Part shown: one piece after another, positions 1 to 7,010 of the stretch
How positions within the stretch are numbered: position 1 is the first letter of the stretch
Layout: every line of letters starts with the position of its first letter
From: Candidatus Woesearchaeota archaeon
GTDB taxonomy: Archaea > Nanobdellota > Nanobdellia > Woesearchaeales > GW2011-AR15
Reading direction: 5' to 3'
Assembly: GCA_016934775.1 (NCBI GenBank)
Contig: JAFGSP010000139.1
Span: 1-16,892, forward strand
DNA length: 16,892 nucleotides
Position numbers and translations under genes: made by a program
The notes under the pieces: generated by a model
Told to the model about the DNA's origin: nothing
Seen by the model: the letters and a program-made list of their open reading frames with translations, nothing else
Database searches by the model: none

Positions 1-13
1 GTCCTGAAAGTGT

Positions 14-23
14 ATTTATAAAA
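14..23 (+). promoter_or_regulatory. Putative archaeal TATA box for the secreted coiled-coil gene
   Basis: An AT-rich TTTATAAAAT stretch lies about 75 nt before the ATG at 94. Initiation about 25 nt downstream would give a leader of roughly 50 nt carrying the ribosome binding site at 81-86. The whole stretch 1-93 is A/T-rich, so the box is only weakly distinguished from background. Confidence 0.35.
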
Positions 24-80
24 TAATTTCATAATCATAGAAAACAAAAATAGAAAACAAAGATTAAAATTGAAGAGTAA

Positions 81-86
81 GGAGGT
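81..86 (+). promoter_or_regulatory. Shine-Dalgarno GGAGGT fixing the start at 94
   Basis: GGAGGT lies 7 nt before the ATG at 94-96. This perfect match to the archaeal anti-SD decides the start. The in-frame TTG at 70 has no such site and would put a polar stretch in front of a perfect signal peptide. Confidence 0.8.
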
Positions 87-93
87 AACACAT

Positions 94-1578
94 ATGAAAA
101 GGATAACAACTTTGTTTGTGCTTCTTATATTTCTGATAAGCACAATATCTGTAGCGGCGCAGGATCCGGCTACAGTCTCTGCACAGGATACAGGAAACAG
201 CGATTCTGCAGGAAATGCAGAGTCCTCAGCAACTGCTGATTCGGCTGAGGATGATGCCGCTACTGAAGAACTTGAAGTAGAGGATATCCCTGAAGAAGTG
301 CAGGAAGAAGCAAAAGAACAGACCAGCGATGCTCTATGCGCAAAATACTTACTAAGCAAGTATCCAAAAGTAAGGCAGGCAAGAATAACTGCGGTATGCA
401 ACCAGTTGAGAATAAGGGTTGCAAATGCTGAAAGGCCTGTTGTTGCAGCCAGATTAGCAAAGGCCAGGCTTGACCAGGTATCAAATATTGATGCAGCAAA
501 AAGAAATGATTTACTAGCTGCTCCCGCAGAAGTAAGAAGAAGACTAGCAAAATTAAGCGATGACAATCTTGCAAAGCTGGCAAGGAATCTTGATGCGGAA
601 GACATAGCAAAACTAAAGGCTTTAGGAAGCGACAGGATTGCTGAGCTTGCAAGCATGAATGCAACCGGGCTGAGAAATGCGCTTGCAAAATATAGAGTCC
701 TTAAAGTAAATAAAGCAGACCTTTACAGAAACAGAGAGATCACGGCTGCGAAATATAATGCTGCGAAACAGAGATACATGAATGCAAAGAACGCGTTTAA
801 TAGTATAAAAGAAAATATGGGAACCCAAAGGCAGGCTTTCAGGGATGCTGTCGAATCAGGCGATGAAGCAGCAGCTCTTGAACATGCGAAAGAATACCTG
901 CTGAAAGCAGCTGATTATGTTCTAAACGGGCTTGAAAGGATTGCTGCAAAAGCAGAAGAAAATGACGACCTTACAGAAGATGAGGCTGCTGAAATTCTTG
1001 CTAATATTGACGAACTGAAATCTGAGATTGAAGCTGCAAAAGCTGATGTTGAGGCTGCTGAGACCAAGGATGAACTAAAAGAAGCAGGCACTGAGATAAT
1101 CCAAGCATGGAGAAGGATGAGATACAGAATATCACTCCAGGCAGAAGCTGTCATCAAAGCAAATGTACTTGATGTGCTGAAAAGGGTAGAGCAACTTGAA
1201 TCAAGGCTTGAGTCAGCTCTTGAAAAACTGGAAGGGCAGGGATATGACATTTCAGGGATTGATGAGCTGCTTGATGACTTCGCTGAAAAAGTAGACCAAG
1301 CCCGAGATAAATTCAGTGAATCTGAAGAAAAATTCAAGGATGCAAGAGAAGAGGCAAATAACGAAGAACCAGATAGGGAAGAAGTCATGGAACTTGTAAA
1401 AGAAGCCCATGACCTTGTAAAAGAAGCCCATGAGCTGGTGAAAGAGGCCCATATAATCCTTAGAGAGATAGTGAAAGAAATCAAAGATACTGCTGGCTCG
1501 CTTGAAGCTGTGGAAGAGACTGACTCCGAGATTGTTGAGGTTGTCGAAGAAGTGACAACTGGAGAAGCTTCAGTATAA
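94..1578 (+). CDS. Secreted alanine/glutamate-rich coiled-coil protein
   Basis: This 494-residue protein has an N-terminal signal peptide (MKR, then a hydrophobic stretch 4-20, likely cleavage after Ala22). Residues 23-78 are a Ser/Ala/Asp/Glu low-complexity linker. Residues 80-470 are almost entirely helical, with Leu/Ala-spaced repeats around 150-200 (units such as NLAKLAR, DIAKLKAL, RIAELASM about 11 to 13 residues apart). Three exact-phase heptads LVKEAH(D/E/I) lie at 433-453. Cys82 and Cys102 could form a disulfide. There is no second membrane segment, lipobox or sorting motif, so it is either released or held at the surface by coiled-coil contacts. It has its own promoter and SD and is followed by a T-rich terminator, so it appears monocistronic. 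I do not recognise a named family. A structural, filamentous or cell-surface role is inference from composition. Confidence 0.85.
   Translation: MKRITTLFVLLIFLISTISVAAQDPATVSAQDTGNSDSAGNAESSATADSAEDDAATEELEVEDIPEEVQEEAKEQTSDALCAKYLLSKYPKVRQARITAVCNQLRIRVANAERPVVAARLAKARLDQVSNIDAAKRNDLLAAPAEVRRRLAKLSDDNLAKLARNLDAEDIAKLKALGSDRIAELASMNATGLRNALAKYRVLKVNKADLYRNREITAAKYNAAKQRYMNAKNAFNSIKENMGTQRQAFRDAVESGDEAAALEHAKEYLLKAADYVLNGLERIAAKAEENDDLTEDEAAEILANIDELKSEIEAAKADVEAAETKDELKEAGTEIIQAWRRMRYRISLQAEAVIKANVLDVLKRVEQLESRLESALEKLEGQGYDISGIDELLDDFAEKVDQARDKFSESEEKFKDAREEANNEEPDREEVMELVKEAHDLVKEAHELVKEAHIILREIVKEIKDTAGSLEAVEETDSEIVEVVEEVTTGEASV
1390..1452 (+). repeat. Three tandem 21-bp units encoding a heptad repeat
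   Basis: Units 1390-1410, 1411-1431 and 1432-1452 each encode (E/D)LVKEAH. The first two differ only at the third base of the first codon. The third has several synonymous changes (CTG GTG, GAG), so the repeat is kept at protein level. It sits in the C-terminal coiled coil of the secreted protein and could expand or contract by slippage. Confidence 0.85.
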
Positions 1579-1600
1579 TTATTTTTTTATTTTTTTATTC
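1579..1600 (+). terminator. Poly-T transcription terminator
   Basis: Immediately after the TAA at 1576-1578 there are two runs of seven T separated by a single A, with no hairpin needed. This is the usual intrinsic termination signal of archaeal RNA polymerase. It separates the coiled-coil gene from the lipoprotein gene, which has its own TATA box just downstream. Confidence 0.7.
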
Positions 1601-1609
1601 ACCAATAAA

Positions 1610-1617
1610 TTTAAATA
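1610..1617 (+). promoter_or_regulatory. TATA box of the small lipoprotein gene
   Basis: TTTAAATA lies centred about 37 nt before the ATG at 1651. Initiation about 25 nt downstream would give a short leader of about a dozen nucleotides that still contains the GAGG ribosome binding site at 1641-1644. Confidence 0.65.
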
Positions 1618-1650
1618 GCATATCAATGGATAAATTTTAAGAGGGATAAA

Positions 1651-1911
1651 ATGAAAAGACTAATCGCAATCTTACTATCTGCCCTGATCATTTCTATAGT
1701 GATCACCGGATGCGCAAAAAGCCCTGGACCATCTGCTGGGGATTCAACAACAGGAACGCAGGACAGCACTGCAACAGAAGCAACCGGAGACGAAATAACG
1801 GGGGATATAACCGAGAGTATAACTGAAACAGATTCTGTTGAAGAAGACCTTGATGTTGATGAACTGGATACTGAGCTTGACAGCCTTTCTGAGGATCTAG
1901 AAAACTGGTAG
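1651..1911 (+). CDS. Small acidic Ser/Thr-rich lipoprotein
   Basis: This is an 86-residue protein with a lipoprotein signal peptide: MKR, a hydrophobic core at 4-18, and a lipobox ITG|C with the lipid-modified cysteine at position 21. The mature part is low complexity, first Thr/Ser/Gly/Ala-rich and then very acidic (Asp, Glu, Leu), ending in Trp86, with no recognisable fold. A GAGG site 6 nt before the ATG supports the start. Its last 15 nt overlap the 3' end of the convergent protease gene. Composition resembles the linker of the preceding secreted protein, so both may be surface components, but no function can be assigned. Lipobox-type anchoring is well documented in some archaea; whether this lineage carries out the lipidation is inference. 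Confidence 0.75.
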   Translation: MKRLIAILLSALIISIVITGCAKSPGPSAGDSTTGTQDSTATEATGDEITGDITESITETDSVEEDLDVDELDTELDSLSEDLENW

Positions 1912-2481
1912 ATTTGAGACTGCGACAAGCAATACTGCAAAAGCAGCTGTTATTCCATACACTAATTTATTCCATCTGAATATTTTTGCCCCGTCAAAAT
2001 TCATGAAAGGGATCATATTGAACACTGCAATCAATGAATTTATCCTGAAGCCGTAATTGAGTACTATAAATAATATTCCTGAGGCTTGAAGGCCTATTTG
2101 TAAACCCAAAAAAACAACTGCTAAGACTATATTCATAAGCGGACCTGCAAGCGAAATCTTTCCATTCTTGTCTTTTGAAACATAGCCATGTATGAATACA
2201 GCCCCAGGAGCTGCAAAGACAAATCCTAGAAAAGCAGAGAACACAGCAAATATCAGCATCCTGTCATCTGCCCTGAACTCTGCCCAGCAGCCGTATTTCT
2301 GCGCAACATATTTGTGGGCAATCTCATGAAGCAAAAAGCCCAGACCGACTGTTATCAGGGCAATCACAAAGTAGACTAAAAAGACAGAAGACAGTATGTT
2401 GCCCATCAGTATTGCGAACGCTAGGGATACTGCAACCCATGATTTCAGGAGATGCTGTTTTTCTATATCTGAAAATTTCAT
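1897..2481 (-). CDS. Site-2-protease-like (M50 family) membrane metalloprotease
   Basis: This 194-residue polytopic membrane protein carries both zinc motifs of the M50/S2P family: HEIAH at 52-56 (two His ligands and the catalytic Glu) within the second hydrophobic segment, and NMIPFMNFDG at 155-164, matching the NxxPxxxxDG pattern that supplies the Asp ligand. GPLMN (113-117) matches the family's usual GPxxN between them. About five or six membrane segments are visible (16-30, 34-53, 75-97, 115-131, 134-157, 173-190). It has no PDZ domain, as in the short archaeal M50 members. By family it should cut a substrate inside the membrane, such as a membrane-bound regulator or a leftover signal peptide; the substrate is unknown. 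It starts at an ATG 27 nt from a TATA box with no SD, so the transcript is probably leaderless. Confidence 0.88.
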   Translation of the reverse strand: MKFSDIEKQHLLKSWVAVSLAFAILMGNILSSVFLVYFVIALITVGLGFLLHEIAHKYVAQKYGCWAEFRADDRMLIFAVFSAFLGFVFAAPGAVFIHGYVSKDKNGKISLAGPLMNIVLAVVFLGLQIGLQASGILFIVLNYGFRINSLIAVFNMIPFMNFDGAKIFRWNKLVYGITAAFAVLLVAVSNLPVF

Positions 2482-2503
2482 AACAAGGACATAATCGGAA
2501 TTA

Positions 2504-2513
2504 CTATAAAAAG
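2504..2513 (-). promoter_or_regulatory. TATA box, leaderless promoter of the M50 protease
   Basis: On the minus strand this reads CTTTTTATAG, centred about 27 nt before the ATG at 2481. There is no purine-rich SD in between, so transcription probably starts at or next to the start codon. Confidence 0.6.
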
Positions 2514-2533
2514 ATTATCTGAAAACCGAAAGG

Positions 2534-2542
2534 AATATAATT
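2534..2542 (+). promoter_or_regulatory. TATA box, leaderless promoter of the 123-residue protein
   Basis: AATATAATT is centred about 26 nt before the ATG at 2564, with no SD in the gap. It is divergent from the protease promoter within the same 82-nt intergenic region. Confidence 0.55.
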
Positions 2543-2563
2543 AAGATTTTTTCACCCTGATTA

Positions 2564-2935
2564 ATGAAATATAAATCTCCTAGTAATGTCCTTTTTGAAA
2601 AAGAGATAATTAAGGGTTATGCCTGCAAAATAAGAAAAGGGCTTAGAAATCAGCAGTACAGGCTATGTCTTGTCCTGAATGAAGAAGGTGATTCTGCTCC
2701 CTGGATTTCTGCTTCCTTCGCCCTCTACGAAGTAAGGAACAAGGAGTTAGTTCTCATCTGCAAATTCTCTTCTGAGGAGACACTAGATAATATATTAATA
2801 AACAATAACCTTGACAAATCTGCTGCAGAAGCACTTGAAATCCTTACAAAAAAATCACACAAGTCTTCAAGACATGGTGAAGTATCTGTCTCAAATTTAC
2901 AAGATCCTCCTCATTATAATCAACCAGAAGATTGA
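2564..2935 (+). CDS. Hypothetical 123-residue soluble protein
   Basis: I do not recognise the family. The protein has no signal peptide or membrane segment. Residues about 8-72 look like alternating strands, with an Ala/Leu-rich helix near 82-97, so a small mixed alpha/beta domain ending near residue 97 is likely. The last 30 residues are polar (KSHKSSRHGE, then a Pro/Asn/His-rich tail). They are encoded in the 92 nt that overlap, in antisense, the 3' end of the RNase H-like gene, so this tail may be poorly constrained. Existence is supported by a well-placed TATA box, an ATG start and the filling of an otherwise empty gap. Function unknown. Confidence 0.6.
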   Translation: MKYKSPSNVLFEKEIIKGYACKIRKGLRNQQYRLCLVLNEEGDSAPWISASFALYEVRNKELVLICKFSSEETLDNILINNNLDKSAAEALEILTKKSHKSSRHGEVSVSNLQDPPHYNQPED

Positions 2936-3593
2936 GATAATACCTGTCTCCTGTGCCCCTGAACATCCTCCATAGCTTTAGTGGATCACCGCCATACATT
3001 CTTTCTACAATGATGTTGCTTCGTTTTATTCCTAGCTGCTGCTCAATCTGTTTCAGCCCGCCTTTCAATCCAGCTTTGCTGCATAGGTGCCTGACATCTA
3101 TGTGAGGGACTTTTGGCAGGAGCCCTGGATATTTCTTATTTAGGTAGGGAATGTCAAAAGAAGACCCGTTGAAAGTCACCAGCAGCCTATATTTTCTTAG
3201 CTCTCGTCTAAGTGCTGAGATATCAAGGTTCACATCTCTTATCATTATTTTTGTATCAACGCCATCAAACAATCCTATAACAGTCAGAAAAGACTCCTTG
3301 CTTGTGGCACTTGATGTCTCAATATCCAGGAAGATTGCCTCTTCCTTAAAAAAATCGTATAATCTCCATGTCTCAGTGCCTGGAAATCTGCCGTAGAAAT
3401 AACCTGAGTCATTATCACGCAGGGCAAGTTTTGCCTCATGGATTTTCCTGTCATAATACGGCTTTGATCTATTTGATATACCCTTAACTTTGTTGTTAAG
3501 AAAATCATCCCAGTCATTTATGCCCTGCTGCCAAATAGATTGCTCTTTTTTCTTTTTTATCCCCGGAAGGAAAAGAAAGCTGTTCCTGATCAT
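2844..3593 (-). CDS. YprB-type RNase H-like 3'-5' exonuclease domain protein
   Basis: This 249-residue protein is predicted to be a metal-dependent nuclease of the RNase_H_2/YprB group (DEDD superfamily). Exo I is FLDIET with Asp90 and Glu92. Exo II is TFNGSSFDIPYLN with Asp147. The third site is YNEEDLVNL with Tyr226 and Asp230. The N-terminus (LPGI at 9-12, then IWQQGINDWDDFL) matches the helix-hairpin-like segment that often precedes this domain in YprB relatives, although the usual Gly-rich hairpin is replaced by KKKK. It probably cleaves single-stranded nucleic acid ends, but the physiological substrate of archaeal members is not established. It starts at an ATG 25 nt from a TATA box without an SD. 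Its 3' end overlaps the opposing hypothetical gene by 92 nt. Confidence 0.82.
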   Translation of the reverse strand: MIRNSFLFLPGIKKKKEQSIWQQGINDWDDFLNNKVKGISNRSKPYYDRKIHEAKLALRDNDSGYFYGRFPGTETWRLYDFFKEEAIFLDIETSSATSKESFLTVIGLFDGVDTKIMIRDVNLDISALRRELRKYRLLVTFNGSSFDIPYLNKKYPGLLPKVPHIDVRHLCSKAGLKGGLKQIEQQLGIKRSNIIVERMYGGDPLKLWRMFRGTGDRYYLNLLVDYNEEDLVNLRQILHHVLKTCVIFL

Positions 3594-3612
3594 ACGAAAT
3601 CTAAATGAAATC

Positions 3613-3623
3613 TGATATTAAAG
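3613..3623 (-). promoter_or_regulatory. TATA box, leaderless promoter of the RNase H-like gene
   Basis: On the minus strand this reads CTTTAATATCA, centred about 25 nt before the ATG at 3593, with no SD between. Confidence 0.5.
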
Positions 3624-3635
3624 GCTTATGAGAGC

Positions 3636-3661
3636 ATGTCCAGTGGGATTTATGTCCAGTG
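3636..3661. repeat. Two 10-bp direct repeats between divergent promoters
   Basis: ATGTCCAGTG occurs at 3636-3645 and again at 3652-3661, 16 bp apart start to start. The pair lies between the TATA boxes of the minus-strand RNase H-like gene (3613-3623) and the plus-strand ATP-grasp gene (3685-3693). It could be a regulator binding site. With only two copies, chance is not excluded. Confidence 0.4.
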
Positions 3662-3684
3662 CAGATAATAACAAATTCAGATAA

Positions 3685-3693
3685 GTATTTAAG
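3685..3693 (+). promoter_or_regulatory. TATA box, leaderless promoter of the ATP-grasp gene
   Basis: GTATTTAAG is centred 28 nt before the ATG at 3717. It rules out the earlier in-frame TTG at 3699, which is only 10 nt from the box. A run of eight T (3708-3715) sits just before the start codon. Confidence 0.65.
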
Positions 3694-3716
3694 CAACCTT
3701 GCAGTTGTTTTTTTTC

Positions 3717-5957
3717 ATGTGGAAAGACAAGACCCTTCTTCTTGTAAACACTGGTTCTATAAAAAAAAGATTCATACTGCAGCGGATGAAAAAGCTGGGT
3801 GTGAATATCATTGCGCTTAATAAGGAAAAGAACTGGGCTGCTCCTTATGTTGACTATTGGATTCTTACAGACACGACAAACCATAAAGAATCAATGGATA
3901 AACTGGAAAATTTCACTGTGAAGAACCCAAATATAACTATCGAAGGAGTGCTTACTTTCTGGGAAGATGATGTCCTGCTATGCTCAAAGATTGTAGATGC
4001 ATACGGGTTCAAAGGGATTTCTTATGACGTGTCAAGGACTGCAAGAAACAAAGCGCTTTTCAGGCAGTTCTGCCAAGCCAACAACCTGCCAGTAACAAGA
4101 TTCATGAAGATATTCTCGGAAAGCGATCTTGATTTTGTGATAAAAAACTTCAACTTCCCTGTTGTCGTCAAGCCTTCTTACGGGTCAAGCAGCGCCCTTG
4201 TTGTGAAGGCAGAAAATGAGGAAGAGCTAAGGTCTGTATACGTATATGTTAAGGAAAACCTGTCCACCAACATTGAGTCTGCGCTGGGAGACGGCATGGA
4301 CATAATGGTTGAAGAATATATAGATGGTGATGAGGTTGATATTGACATCCTTATACAGAACGGCAGGATAAAATTTTATTGTATCTCTGACAATACAAAA
4401 ACTAAAGAGCCGTTTTTCATTGAGACAGACAGATATACGCCTTCACAGCTGCCAAAAAAAGACCAGGATGCACTAATCCAGATGGCAGATGAGGTGCTTG
4501 AAAAGCTTGGTGTGCAGGACGGCTGCATTCATTTTGAGGCCAAGTCGACAAAAAAAGGGCCTGTGCCGCTTGAAGTCAACCTAAGGATGGGTGGAGATGA
4601 GATATATTCAAGTGTAAAAAAAGCATGGAAAGTAGATCTCATCGAAGGAGCCATGATGATCGCCTGCGGAATCCATATCCCTAAGATTACTCTGCCTGAG
4701 AATCCTGCCTGCCATCTTATTGCGAGAACATTGACTCCTGAGTTTTCAGGCATACTTTCAAATCTTGCTGTTTCTGAAAAGATATCAAAACTTAAGTTCC
4801 TGGAAGAGATCGATATATTCAAAAAGATTGGCGACCCTGTATTTGTCCCGCCTGAAGGATATGAATACCTTGGCTGGCTCATGGTCTCAGGAGATAATCA
4901 CCTTGATTCACTGGATAACCTTTCCTGCGCTCTTGAGCACATAAAGTATGAAGTTGCAAAGTTCCACAAAGAGTCAACTATAGGCAGCCTGATAAGGAAA
5001 GAAAAGCTTTCAGGGATAAGGATAAAGAGGATTGAAAAGCTGACAAAAATATCACATTCAGGGCTCAAGAGCCTTAAGATAGGTATACTAAGTATGCTGG
5101 GAGAAAGGCCAGAGCATTCTGAAAATCTAATCTCTAAGACTTTATCAAAAGCTGGCTATAGCATTGAGACCATTTCCATCTCTGACCTTAAAGAGATAAT
5201 AGAAATTCTAAAGAAAAAAGACCTGGACTTGATAATAAACGCCGGCTCAAAAAACCCGGTAACAAACCAGCTGATTACCTCTGTCCTTGATATACTTGAG
5301 ATTCCATATCTTGGCTCAGCCCAGGTTGCGCTTGCATTGTCTTCAGACAAAATGATATTGAAAAAACTACTGAATTTTCATGGCATACCGACGCCTAAAT
5401 GGGACTATGCATATGAAGCAGATGACCCTATAAGCGATGATCTGGCATATCCGCTTATAATAAAGCCTGCAAGACTGGACTACGGAATAGGGATATCAGA
5501 AGAATCAATAGTCCATAATAAAGAGCAGAGAAACTCCCAGATAAGCAAGATAATCTCAGCATTCAGGATGCCTGTGATAATTGAAGAATTTATCCACGGC
5601 AATGAATTTTCTGTCCCTATAATAGGAAATGATAAACTAAAAATATTGCCCATAATCAGAAAAAACCAGAAGCTGAGCCCTGTAAGAAAAATAAGCAAGA
5701 ACATCAAGTCTCTTGTTACTGAAATGGCTATGGACACCTATAACATTGTAGACTGCAGGGATTATGGAATAGTCGATATTATAGTGGATAAGAAGAATAA
5801 CCCATTTGTCCTTGAAATCAACTCGCTGCCCCTGCTTTCTGAAGACTCAATATTCAACATCGCCGCTAAAGAGGATGACCGCACATTTCTAAGCGTGATT
5901 GAAGACATAATGCAGGCGTGTGTGGAAAGGAGCAAGAAAGGAATCAATGGGAGATAA
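3717..5957 (+). CDS. Double ATP-grasp ligase (CPSase/amino-acid-ligase-like module plus D-Ala-D-Ala-ligase-like module)
   Basis: This 746-residue soluble protein contains two complete ATP-grasp units. Unit 1 (about 1-330): pre-ATP-grasp start LLLVNTG, lysine in VVKPSYGSSSA (150-160), EEYIDGDE (199-206), and metal residues Glu274 in HFEAK and Glu286/Asn288 in LEVNLRMGG. Unit 2 (about 453-740): Ddl-like pre-domain from LKIGILSMLGERPEHSE, SSDKMILKKL (542-551), IIKPARLDYGIGIS (581-594), EEFIHGNEFSVPI (623-635), GIVDIIVD (684-691) and EINSLP (700-705), the Glu/Asn metal motif. Family knowledge says each unit activates a carboxylate as an acyl phosphate and joins it to an amine (or similar) nucleophile. 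A two-step ligase making a dipeptide or tripeptide-like product is therefore plausible, but product and substrates are unknown. It lacks the ~1070-residue layout and oligomerisation/MGS domains of carbamoyl-phosphate synthase. It is monocistronic and ends 10 nt from the convergent phosphatidyltransferase gene. Confidence 0.85.
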   Translation: MWKDKTLLLVNTGSIKKRFILQRMKKLGVNIIALNKEKNWAAPYVDYWILTDTTNHKESMDKLENFTVKNPNITIEGVLTFWEDDVLLCSKIVDAYGFKGISYDVSRTARNKALFRQFCQANNLPVTRFMKIFSESDLDFVIKNFNFPVVVKPSYGSSSALVVKAENEEELRSVYVYVKENLSTNIESALGDGMDIMVEEYIDGDEVDIDILIQNGRIKFYCISDNTKTKEPFFIETDRYTPSQLPKKDQDALIQMADEVLEKLGVQDGCIHFEAKSTKKGPVPLEVNLRMGGDEIYSSVKKAWKVDLIEGAMMIACGIHIPKITLPENPACHLIARTLTPEFSGILSNLAVSEKISKLKFLEEIDIFKKIGDPVFVPPEGYEYLGWLMVSGDNHLDSLDNLSCALEHIKYEVAKFHKESTIGSLIRKEKLSGIRIKRIEKLTKISHSGLKSLKIGILSMLGERPEHSENLISKTLSKAGYSIETISISDLKEIIEILKKKDLDLIINAGSKNPVTNQLITSVLDILEIPYLGSAQVALALSSDKMILKKLLNFHGIPTPKWDYAYEADDPISDDLAYPLIIKPARLDYGIGISEESIVHNKEQRNSQISKIISAFRMPVIIEEFIHGNEFSVPIIGNDKLKILPIIRKNQKLSPVRKISKNIKSLVTEMAMDTYNIVDCRDYGIVDIIVDKKNNPFVLEINSLPLLSEDSIFNIAAKEDDRTFLSVIEDIMQACVERSKKGINGR

Positions 5958-5967
5958 AAAAGAAAGA

Positions 5968-6954
5968 CTAGATATAAAATTCAACAACATCTCCTTCCTG
6001 AATTCCGTGTCTCCTGCTGAATCCTGCTTTTGTCTCGATGACATAAAGCGCAGGGCTGCCTGGAGTATACCTAGAACAGGGATCATCTGTGCATGGAGGA
6101 ACACTGTCTGCGATGTAGATTACTTTCTTATCCGCATCAAGAAAAATCATATCTATATAGATGAGCATGTTTTTCATCCAAAAACTGTATCTATCAGGAG
6201 TATCAAAGACAAAAAGCATTCCCTCATCTTCCTCAATAGATTCCCTATACATAAGACCCAGGGCTCGCTCTTCAGGCGTATCTTTAACTTCAAGATTTAT
6301 GCAGTATCCATCCTGAAAACAGGCTTTGTCTCCTGTCTCAATCAAAGGTACAGAAATTAGTACAATAATCAAAAGCAACAGAATTATGATAAACAAGGCA
6401 ATCTTTTTTACACTTAATCTGAATATTGTTTTCTTTTTTGACCTGCTCATCTTCAAAAACAATTTTTCAGTGAGGCTGTATAGCATAAGTATAAGGTAAA
6501 TGTATATTAATAATTTTACTTCATAGAAAAGCATTGATAAGTATACAAAAGGGAAAACAGAGGCTGCAAGAAGCGCTGCAGGTGTTTTCATGATCGCAAA
6601 ACCCCTATCGGAAACCCTAAGGATAAACTGGGCAATAAGAAAATAAGTAAAAACAAACCCAAATTTCGGCAGATATTTCAGCATTAAAACACTATTGAAA
6701 AAGTATATGCTTACTATCAGGCATAGCATGATAAAATTATCCGCCAGGATATCAAGCTTAGCTCCATAGCTGGTTGTTTGGCCTTGGAGTCTCGCAATCA
6801 TGCCATCCAGATTGTCTGTAATGATTGCAGCTGCATAAAAGACAATTACAGAGTATATTTTTCCGAAATAGGAAAAAAAAAGTATTAAAATTCCCAACGG
6901 AAGTCTTAAGAAGGTAATTAGATTAGGAAAATTCAGATACTTTTTTTGATGCAT
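5968..6954 (-). CDS. CDP-alcohol phosphatidyltransferase fused to a membrane-anchored DUF192 domain
   Basis: This 328-residue protein has two clear parts. Residues 1-165 are a multi-pass CDP-alcohol phosphatidyltransferase with the full signature D47-x2-D50-G51-x2-A54-R55-x8-G64-x3-D68-x3-D72. By family it transfers a phosphatidyl-type group from a CDP-activated lipid to an alcohol (head-group synthesis). Residues 169-328 look like a complete second protein: a basic start (MSRSKKK), one long hydrophobic anchor (184-204), then DUF192 with ALGLMYRE, GMLFVF, FWMKNM, a Cys288/Cys293 pair and GDVVEF near the end. DUF192 would face outside; its function is not established. The start at 6954 is set by a TATA box 25 nt upstream; in-frame codons further upstream, up to 7107, run into the divergent Sec61-beta gene. 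The fusion could be real or a one-base indel joining two ATGA-coupled genes (see findings). Confidence 0.85.
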   Translation of the reverse strand: MHQKKYLNFPNLITFLRLPLGILILFFSYFGKIYSVIVFYAAAIITDNLDGMIARLQGQTTSYGAKLDILADNFIMLCLIVSIYFFNSVLMLKYLPKFGFVFTYFLIAQFILRVSDRGFAIMKTPAALLAASVFPFVYLSMLFYEVKLLIYIYLILMLYSLTEKLFLKMSRSKKKTIFRLSVKKIALFIIILLLLIIVLISVPLIETGDKACFQDGYCINLEVKDTPEERALGLMYRESIEEDEGMLFVFDTPDRYSFWMKNMLIYIDMIFLDADKKVIYIADSVPPCTDDPCSRYTPGSPALYVIETKAGFSRRHGIQEGDVVEFYI

Positions 6955-6973
6955 GATAAACGGATAGAACACT

Positions 6974-6983
6974 CTGATATAAT
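6974..6983 (-). promoter_or_regulatory. TATA box, leaderless promoter of the phosphatidyltransferase-DUF192 gene
   Basis: On the minus strand this reads AATTATATCA, centred about 25 nt before the ATG at 6954, with no SD. It supports the short start over in-frame codons up to 7107. Confidence 0.6.
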
Positions 6984-7000
6984 TCTTTCTTTCGCGTAAT

Positions 7001-7010
7001 CTTTTTAAAT
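7001..7010 (+). promoter_or_regulatory. TATA box of the Sec61-beta gene
   Basis: CTTTTTAAAT is centred about 27 nt before the ATG at 7032. No SD is visible, so the transcript is probably leaderless. It lies back to back with the minus-strand promoter at 6974-6983. Confidence 0.6.

Noticed and set aside
70..93. Upstream TTG start for the coiled-coil protein
   Set aside because: GGAGGT at 81-86 lies inside this extension and is ideally placed for the ATG at 94, which begins a typical signal peptide.
915..1484. 189-codon minus-strand Ser-rich open frame
   Set aside because: It is the antisense of the Ala/Glu/Leu-rich coiled-coil gene; the Ser/Phe/Ala-rich composition is a mirror effect of that gene's codons.
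3628..3684. 18-codon open frame upstream of the ATP-grasp gene (possible leader peptide)
   Set aside because: It lies before the ATP-grasp TATA box, so it would not be on that transcript, and it has no SD. Probably chance.
5920..6360. 146-codon plus-strand open frame opposite the phosphatidyltransferase-DUF192 gene
   Set aside because: It starts inside the ATP-grasp gene and lies antisense to the DUF192 half, which has clear family motifs. Its translation shows no domain, and there is no promoter or SD.
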